A stretch of DNA of 64,000 bases from Alviniconcha marisindica. Lineage: Eukaryota > Mollusca > Gastropoda > Provannidae. A program made the translations under genes and the position numbers. The notes below the pieces were generated by a model, which made no database searches, had not been told where the DNA came from, and worked only from the letters and a program-made list of their open reading frames with translations. The stretch spans positions 62,001 through 126,000 of the forward strand of contig JABMCL010002049.1 of assembly GCA_018857735.1 (NCBI GenBank). The letters run 5' to 3'. Shown here in pieces: positions 57,508-64,000 of the stretch. Position 1 is the first letter of the stretch. Every line of letters starts with the position of its first letter.

Positions 57508-59634
57508 ATGCAGAGGCTGGTTTTCACAACCTCACCATCAAAAGCTAACAATAACATAAACATTGTCAGTCAAAAAATGTTCGTGTGGGCTGAAAGTGTC
57601 CAACTTCAGTTGTATTTGGTGCGTAGGCAGAACCGTGTTTTGTCCGCACTCCGAAAAATCAAGCATTTGTTGTGTCCCGAAGAAGCACACAATTACAGCC
57701 GTGGCATTAAAACACGGATACCCGCAAAGGAGACATTTTGTGAACATGAAATCTGTTCCTCGGTTGTGAACCTGAAATTCACAGGTTTGTGTCCAGATGC
57801 TTTTCACCAATTACTGCATATGTCTAAACAACCTGCAGTTCAGGCTGCTGAGTATGATTACTATGAACATTTCCACAAGCAAAACAATACCATGTGCAAC
57901 TGCAAGTCCTGCCATGCAGCACTGTATCGACCATCAGCTGGATGTTCTTGTTCAACTTCAACTCTTCCATTAGTAGTAAATTCTCTGTGGACAACACAGA
58001 CTAAACAGACATTGATGAACAAACCAAAGACAATGAGCACAGGATTATATAAACAGTTTTCACGGTCATTTTCATTCTTTGCACAAAGAGGCAGGCACCA
58101 ACATATTGGATTTCTTTTGGGAGCTCACCAGTCTGCCCTGCAGCATCGCAGGCTCCTAAAGTCAGTGCCAGTGAAGATGGAGGAGGAGGCTGTTGCATCT
58201 ACAGAGGAGATAAAGCGACTGTTAGTTGAACAGGACATGAAGCATGAACAAGGCTTCACCTGCTTCATGACAAAGTGTCCTCGACTTGCACAACCCAACA
58301 AGAAGTCCACAAAAGGAGTGAATTCTAATCAACTTTTCATCAATATGACCACAGGTAAATGGTGCACAGCAAATACAATAGAACCCTGTTATTAGTGTTA
58401 GACACAAGTAAGTAAGTAAATTGGTGTTTTATGCCCAGTCAACCAGTGTGGTTATATCAGGGCGAAGTGTTACACAAGCGGTTTAGCAACCATGGCAATT
58501 TTCAGTGCCACATTCTTGTCTGTTTTTAGATTTAATTCAGCTTGAACTTTTCTATTGGCTCGCTGGACAGTCCAACAACTGAACATGACTGTGTCAGTGT
58601 GTGGGTGTCAAATCGTAAGGAATTACCTAAAACAACAAGATGAGTTAAAATGTCCCCAATATTTCAGCTTTGGCCGCCTGGGGGTTGGGGGGGGGGGGGG
58701 GGGGAGTATTTTACTGTCACTGCTGTTGGTACACAGGTCACTTTCTGTGCCAGCACTATAGCGATAGAGGTGGCTGGCATGACTACAGGCACTGAATGTA
58801 AATTTTATTTTACTGTCTCTGTTGTGGGTACACAGGTCACTTTCTGTGCCAGCACTGTAGCAAGAGAGGTGGCTGGCATGACCTGCAGGACAATATACTG
58901 CTCCTCTCATCGCTGTCACAAAAACGCAGGTTTGTGTCTTACCTTACTGATGAACACTAGTTAACAAAATATCACAGGACATCACTGTCAGGCTAAAACG
59001 ATGAAACTCAAACTACTAAAAGGAACTTTCTTTCTGTTTCTCTTTTGGTACACTTCACAAAACTTCCAAAAGTCTGGCATTTTCCTCAAATCTTCTGATA
59101 TTTATTTTACATCTTGAGGTCTTCACAGTCTAGAGGAAGAAGAAAATGTTGATCCAAGGGCCTTCAGTAGAACTATGCTTCTTCTTTGAGTATTAGACTG
59201 GTTCAGAGTGGACCGTGTGACCGTTAGTTGCATTACATTTAATGGACAGGGATGAGGGTTCATGAGATTGAGAACACATGAAATGGGACTTGGGACTGAC
59301 ATAATGGCAAGTTTTGTGTCTTCACAGTGAAACTGACACTAATGACAGTGCCAAGGGATGTAGTATCTGCGAGTATGTTGTTGTATTTGTAAAAAATGTA
59401 ATGTAGCATTTCCCAGCTAAATATTATATGCAATTGTACATTGACAAATTATGCGTTCCATCAACAGGGTTAGAAGGTTGTATATATATATATATGTTAA
59501 CCTGTTAGACTGAAGGTTAGACTGTTAATTTTATTACCTGCCACATGGGTAGCCGCAATCCATCTTTGGAGGATTTATCTCCATTTCTGGAGGATGGATG
59601 CTGTAGTGTTATGCCTTATGGAAGGAACATTTAC

Positions 59635-59688
<54 letters not shown>

Positions 59689-59906
59689 TGGCTAGAAATA
59701 TTCCCTGCAAAACTATGCAGTGCATAACAACATTTTAAATAATGTATCCTTCATGTTCTTGTTGATTGGTGTCAGTCTCAGTGTGTTGTGACACAATCCA
59801 AACCAGGGTAGTGTGAGTATGAACTATTGGGAAAACTCATTTCTCTCTCTGTCTGATAGTGATACTATACTATCACTATGGTGACTGCAACTAATCTTCA
59901 GAAGTT

Positions 59907-59956
<50 letters not shown>

Positions 59957-62900
59957 GTGTCACTGTCAGCTTTGGGACAACCTTGTGTGACAGTTGACAC
60001 ACACCTGCTAACTTGTATGGAATGACTGAGCAATGGAAGTGTACTTTGTTCCTGTGTTAAACTAAAATTTAGATGATCAGTAAATGAGACCGGATAATGG
60101 GTGTCACAAACAACAATCAGCAATTTTTCATGCTGATTCTTAAAAGAGAAGATCTAAGTTTAAAAAAAAGTTGATTTCATCATCTGACTCAGATTGTTTC
60201 GCTAGATTTCCTCCTACTTTTTTTCCAGGAAAGAGTTTGAGTGTTTCAAGGAGGTGGACTCTGTGCAGAAGGCTGATCGTCAATACCGACAAGCACAGGA
60301 TTTGTGGGAAGGTGCCATGCCTATCAAAACATGTGCCACTGATGTCGTGGCACAAATACAGGAAAATTTTGACATTCATGTGAGGCCACTATGTTTGATT
60401 TGGGATGCATCTTCTGGTACTTTAGCTTATTGGTTTTCTGTTTGCTAACTTGTAAAAATATTTATTTTGTTTTCTGCTTGTTTATGTTGTTTTTCTTTTG
60501 ATAGCACTCATAGGCTCACCCACAATCAGTTATGATATGGCAATGTTGGTAGTTTCACATGGTTTTACAGCTTCAAAATTTGCTTTCATGAAAACCATTT
60601 TACTTCTGTGAGAAAGATAATTTGCATAAAAAAACAAAATAGATGGGCAGCTTGGAAAAGTTTATTGTCACACTCACAGGCCTCAGCAAAGCAGACGATG
60701 TGACTGAGAGAAGCAAAAAGTTCTGCAAACAGAGTGCCCAAATGTGAGGTGTTTCTGGTGGTTTGGCACAGACATTGTGGAGGACTTGTCTGAAAAAAAG
60801 TTGCTGTTTTTTACCTTTGGGAATATCTTCTATTTTTGGTGTAAACTTAAAAATGTCTGTCTATTGTTCCAAGTGACACCCATTTCATCTCCAGTCCAGA
60901 ATGTGCCAAGTTACATGTTTATTTAAAGAATTTTTATCCCATGTTTTTTTTTTAGCACATTTGATCAGATAACAAATACGTATGTGTGTGTACGTGTGCA
61001 CATATCAGTCCCATCAAAATTGTCCTGAACCATGCATTTCAGAGGGTGTATTGAATGATAGATGTTTCAACTGATTCAATGATTGTCTGATGTGTTGGTT
61101 GGTGAATATTTTTACTGATTGATTAATTGGGATTTTGACTGATTAACTGGTGTAGATAACTGACTGATTGATGATTGTATGTATAATATCAGTCATTTGC
61201 TGTGTTTTTCCAGGAGCTAAAAGCAAGCACGTTAGACATGTTTGATGTCAGATTTGACATCAAGAGCAACAGCCTTGTGCTTCCAGCATTTGACGGAGTC
61301 GGTCGACTGATGGGTGTCCGGCGCCTCACATGCACCATACCTGAAGAAAACGACAACTTGAGAGTTGTCAAAGACTCTCTTCTTCCAAAGTAAGACATAG
61401 CTGGGGCAAGGAGACATACCGTTGTGTACGGTAGGGGCAATGCTATATATATATATGAGGGATTTGATCAGCTTAGGGACTTTTATTGCCATGTGTGTAC
61501 CAAAACTTTGGGAAAAAACCCAGAAGCTTAAGGGTTGTGAAAGACGTTTGATCAGAAGTAATATGGCTTGGTGGGGGGGGGGGGTTGTTTAGTAGAGTAG
61601 GAGCTATACTGCCGTAATTTTGAGACTACAAGTACAAGGTGCTTCTGGATTATATAAGGCTTGAAATTTGGCTTGAAAGTCAAACAAAATCCACAGATGA
61701 AGTGCTTTTGAATATATGACTTTATAAGGTGTAACTTTTGTGTGTCATAGCTGACGACAAAATGTGATGACACGTGTCAAACACGAAAAGGAATTTAAGT
61801 GGTGTAATAATGGAGAGTGGAAATGTTCAGTGAATTTACCATTGACAAAAAAAGTTTGAACTGATCAGAACATTGATCACAGCATAATTTTCCAGAGACA
61901 ACCAGTGCAGCAGATATAATGGGCTGACCCAGTTATTGTCTGCTGCAGGACTTGTTATTGATAAAGTTGAAATTGAGGCTGCTGCTGTTTTTTCCCCATT
62001 CATATTTGATGTCGACATGCGTTTTGTTTTCAGTTTTGTTACTTTCCACCTTTGAGTAAATGCTGCTACACGCTGACAGTTGGACTAGGCCTATATGCTT
62101 GTTCCAAATCCCATTTCTGGGTCATGTTCTCTGTCATTTGTCTGGGAGATACCACTGATCAGTTAGTGAAGGTGTTCAGTTCCTGTTTCAGTCTGATGTG
62201 ATGTGGCGACTGAGTCGGGTTCAGAGTAAACATCCATCAGGAAAGGAATGCATGCCCCAAAAAGGTCCTGATGACCATAGGGTGTGGGGGTCAAATCTTT
62301 AGACAGAGACTGCACCAATCAAAGGAAATTAAGATCTCTCCCTCCATAGCTTCTGCAGAGAATGTTATCTGTCAGAAACAGATGGCCATGGATGAATTTG
62401 TTAGTGAACATCCTCTCTGAGAATTTGTCAGTGAGCATCCTGACGATATGCAGACTTTCAGTTTGTTTTGCATACCAAGCAGTAAAAGGTGGTGTGGACA
62501 CTCAGCTGGTCACTGTCACAGAGATGCGTGGGCCTTGTTATTTCCAGGTCGGGCGTGCTGGGACTATTTGGTCTGAACACTCTGACTAAAGATTTGACAG
62601 AAATAGTGCTGACCTCCACTGAAATGGATGCCGTGGCCGTCTACCAGGAAACCAAAGCACCAGTGCTGGCTTTGCCTGCTGGGTTCTCTTCACTGCCGCA
62701 AGAGGTACTTTGTTGTTTTGGACGGGCTTGTGGGCTGGTCTGACCAGTGGCTGGCTGGTCAGTGGCAGGCTAGTCTGGCCAGTGGCTTGCTGTTCTGGCC
62801 AGTGGCTGGCTGGTCTGGTCAGTGGCTTGCTGGTCTGGCCAGTGGCTGGCTGTTCTGGCCAGTGGCTGGCTGGTCTGGCCAGGGGCTGGCTGTTCTGGCC

Positions 62901-64000
62901 AGTGGCTGGCTGGTTTGGTCAGTGGCTGGCTGGTCTGGCCAGGGGCTGGCTGTTCTGGCCAGTGGCTGGCTGTTCTGGCCAGTGGCTGGCTGTTCTGGCC
63001 AGTGGCTGGCTGGTCTGGTCAGTGGCTGGCTGGTCTGGCCAGTGACTGGCTGTTCTGGCCAGTGGCTGGCTGGTCTGGCCAGGGGCTGGCTGTTCTGGCC
63101 AGTGGCTGGCTGGTCTGGTCAGTGGCTGGCTGGTCTGGCCAGTTCATGAGGTATGGCAGGCTGCTTGTGCTTACTGCTCTGTGTGGCCAGCTTGGATGGG
63201 TGGGTGGGTGGTGTGTTCTCCTGAGTAGCTTGGTGTGCTGACTGGCTTACTATAGTTAAATTGCTTACCTGGCTGGCTGGGTTACATGGCTGGCCTGACT
63301 GGTTTGTGTGGCTTGATAACTGGGTTTTGTGACTGGCTGACTGGTTTGTCAACTTCTTTTCTAGAGACAGCTTCTTTGGCTGGCTGACTTTCTCATGGCT
63401 GTCAAGCTGGTTTGTGTGGCTGGCTGACTGGTTTGTGTGGCTGGCTGACTTTTTAATGTCTGTTTTGTGTTACTGGTTGGCAGCTTTGTGTGACTTGCTG
63501 ACTGGTTTGTGTGGATGGCTGACTGGTTTGTGTGGCTGTGTGATGGGTTTGTGTGGCTGGCTGACTGGTTTGTGTGGCTGTATGACTGGTTTGTGTGGCT
63601 GGCTGGCTGGTTTACATGTGTGGCTGGCTGACTGGTTTGTGTGGCTGTGTGACTGGTTTGTGTGGCTGTGTGACTGGTTTGTGTGGCTGGCTGACTGGTT
63701 TACATGTGTGGCTGGCTGACTGGTTTACATGTGTGGCTGGCTTTCTCATAGCTGGCAAACCGTTTTGTGCGGCTGGCTGGCCTGTTTCTGAAGATCATGT
63801 TTTTGGCGAATGCTGTATACCAGGATGTGCTGTATCCTCTACTTTATTTGTGATGGGTAGCCTGATGAATGTTATGATTGTTATTTTCAAATCCAGCTAT
63901 TGCCATCCCTGGAGAGGTTTACCAAGCTGGTGCTGTGGTTTGGGGATGACGTCCGAGCTTGGGAGGCTGCCAAACTCTTTGCAAAAAAACTGAACGAGAG
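57508..64000 (+). CDS. TWNK: Twinkle mtDNA helicase (5' part, 6 exons, cut by window edge)
   Basis: Twinkle is the hexameric 5'-3' helicase of the mitochondrial replisome, related to T7 gp4. Exons: 57508-58354, 58836-58929, 60229-60379, 61214-61389, 62548-62704 and 63897 to beyond 64000. They join in phase to about 509 residues. Recognised parts are [47 protein letters not shown] and [19 protein letters not shown]. The last two belong to the TOPRIM-like region. The RecA-type helicase core lies right of the window. The first ATG in the open frame is 57508. A second at 58033 (Met176) has A at -3, starts a presequence-like segment rich in Arg/Ser/Phe, and puts EEIKRLL at the same distance as in human Twinkle, so it may be the real start. 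Cys252, 257, 287 and 290 could form a zinc site. Confidence 0.92.
58405..58500. repeat. Fragment of the (GTAA)n / GCCCAGTCA dispersed repeat
   Basis: AGTAAGTAAATTGGTGTTTT, GCCCAGTCAACCAGTG and GGTTATATCAGGGCGAAG, just after TWNK exon 1. Similar text is at 22535-22600 and 26505-26560 in the RANBP1 gene region. Confidence 0.65.
58705..58929 (+). repeat. Tandem duplicate of TWNK exon 2 acceptor and 5' part
   Basis: A 99 bp unit occurs twice. Both copies have TTTTACTGTC, a GGTACACAG acceptor and then exon sequence. The first copy (from 58737) reads [19 protein letters not shown] and then a stop. The second (from 58836) reads [20 protein letters not shown] and continues to the donor at 58930. The first copy has lost the second cysteine and is a pseudo-exon. 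Confidence 0.85.
59420..59830. repeat. Second copy of the dispersed element seen at 7930-8460
   Basis: CAATTGTACATTGACAAATT, CCATCTTTGGAGGATTTATC and CAGTGTGTTGTGACACAATC occur in the same order as in TPCN1 intron 6. TA microsatellites have grown inside it (about 59640-59686). It lies in TWNK intron 2. Confidence 0.7.
59909..59951. repeat. (TA)n microsatellite
   Basis: Over 40 bp of TA in TWNK intron 2. A second TA run of similar length is at about 59640-59686. Confidence 0.95.
62725..63145. repeat. ~20 bp minisatellite in TWNK intron 5
   Basis: About twenty copies of TGGCTGGCTGGTCTGGCCAG and close variants (GGTCTGGTC, TGTTCTGGCC, GGGG for GTGG), starting about 20 bp after the exon 5 donor. 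Variants alternate, suggesting a higher-order unit of several monomers. Trp-Pro-Val-Ala-Gly open frames through it are artefacts. Confidence 0.96.
63150..63760. repeat. Related ~20 bp minisatellite in TWNK intron 5
   Basis: A continuation with a different monomer (GGCTGACTGGTTTGTGTGGC) and variants containing ACATGTG or GTGTGAC. It ends about 135 bp before TWNK exon 6. Confidence 0.94.

Noticed and set aside
62628..63241. Open frames of Trp-Pro-Val-Ala-Gly-Trp repeats (up to 173 codons)
   Set aside because: They run through the ~20 bp minisatellite in TWNK intron 5, open in several frames at once.

Overview
This window is nuclear DNA from an invertebrate animal. Its genes are split into many short exons with GT..AG introns of 0.1 to 3 kb. 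Noncoding sequence is full of microsatellites, minisatellites, poly(G)/poly(C) runs and tRNA-derived SINEs. The repeat landscape looks molluscan, perhaps gastropod, but that is inference. There are no operons, CRISPR arrays or bacterial signals.

Layout, left to right. (1) 1-9473, + strand: the 3' half of a two-pore calcium channel gene (TPCN1 type). It runs from the S4 voltage sensor of domain II to the stop, in eight exons. (2) 9474 to about 21000: no convincing protein gene. It holds a string of tandem repeats, including a ~2 kb satellite (17985-19906) broken by two insertions; one is a 944 bp element with inverted terminal repeats. (3) 23940-30846, - strand: complete RANBP1 in six exons, with a long probable 3' UTR down to about 21030. 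(4) 30847-31531: a short divergent promoter region. (5) 31532-52952, + strand: complete TRMT2A, a tRNA uracil-5-methyltransferase, 19 exons, 628 codons. RANBP1 and TRMT2A are also head to head in mammals (the mouse Htf9-a/Htf9-c locus), so this is a deeply conserved pair. (6) 53000-57500: TRMT2A 3' UTR, dispersed repeats and a decayed LINE reverse-transcriptase tail. (7) 57508-64000, + strand: the 5' half of TWNK (Twinkle, mitochondrial replicative helicase), cut by the window edge inside the TOPRIM-like region.

The four genes do not form one pathway: endolysosomal ion release, the Ran GTPase cycle, tRNA methylation and mitochondrial DNA replication. All exon models were assembled by hand from splice sites, reading phase and recognised family sequence, and every junction keeps phase.

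The most unusual thread is tandem duplication anchored exactly on exon-intron junctions. It occurs at four places in three genes: TPCN1 exon 3, TRMT2A exons 5 and 12, and TWNK exon 2. Each leaves extra copies of a functional-looking splice site, often with a piece of coding exon that soon meets a stop. I found no clearly new molecular system. The other points most worth checking are a possibly retained primase-type zinc site in Twinkle, an unexplained open N-terminal extension of Twinkle, and the transposon inside the satellite.
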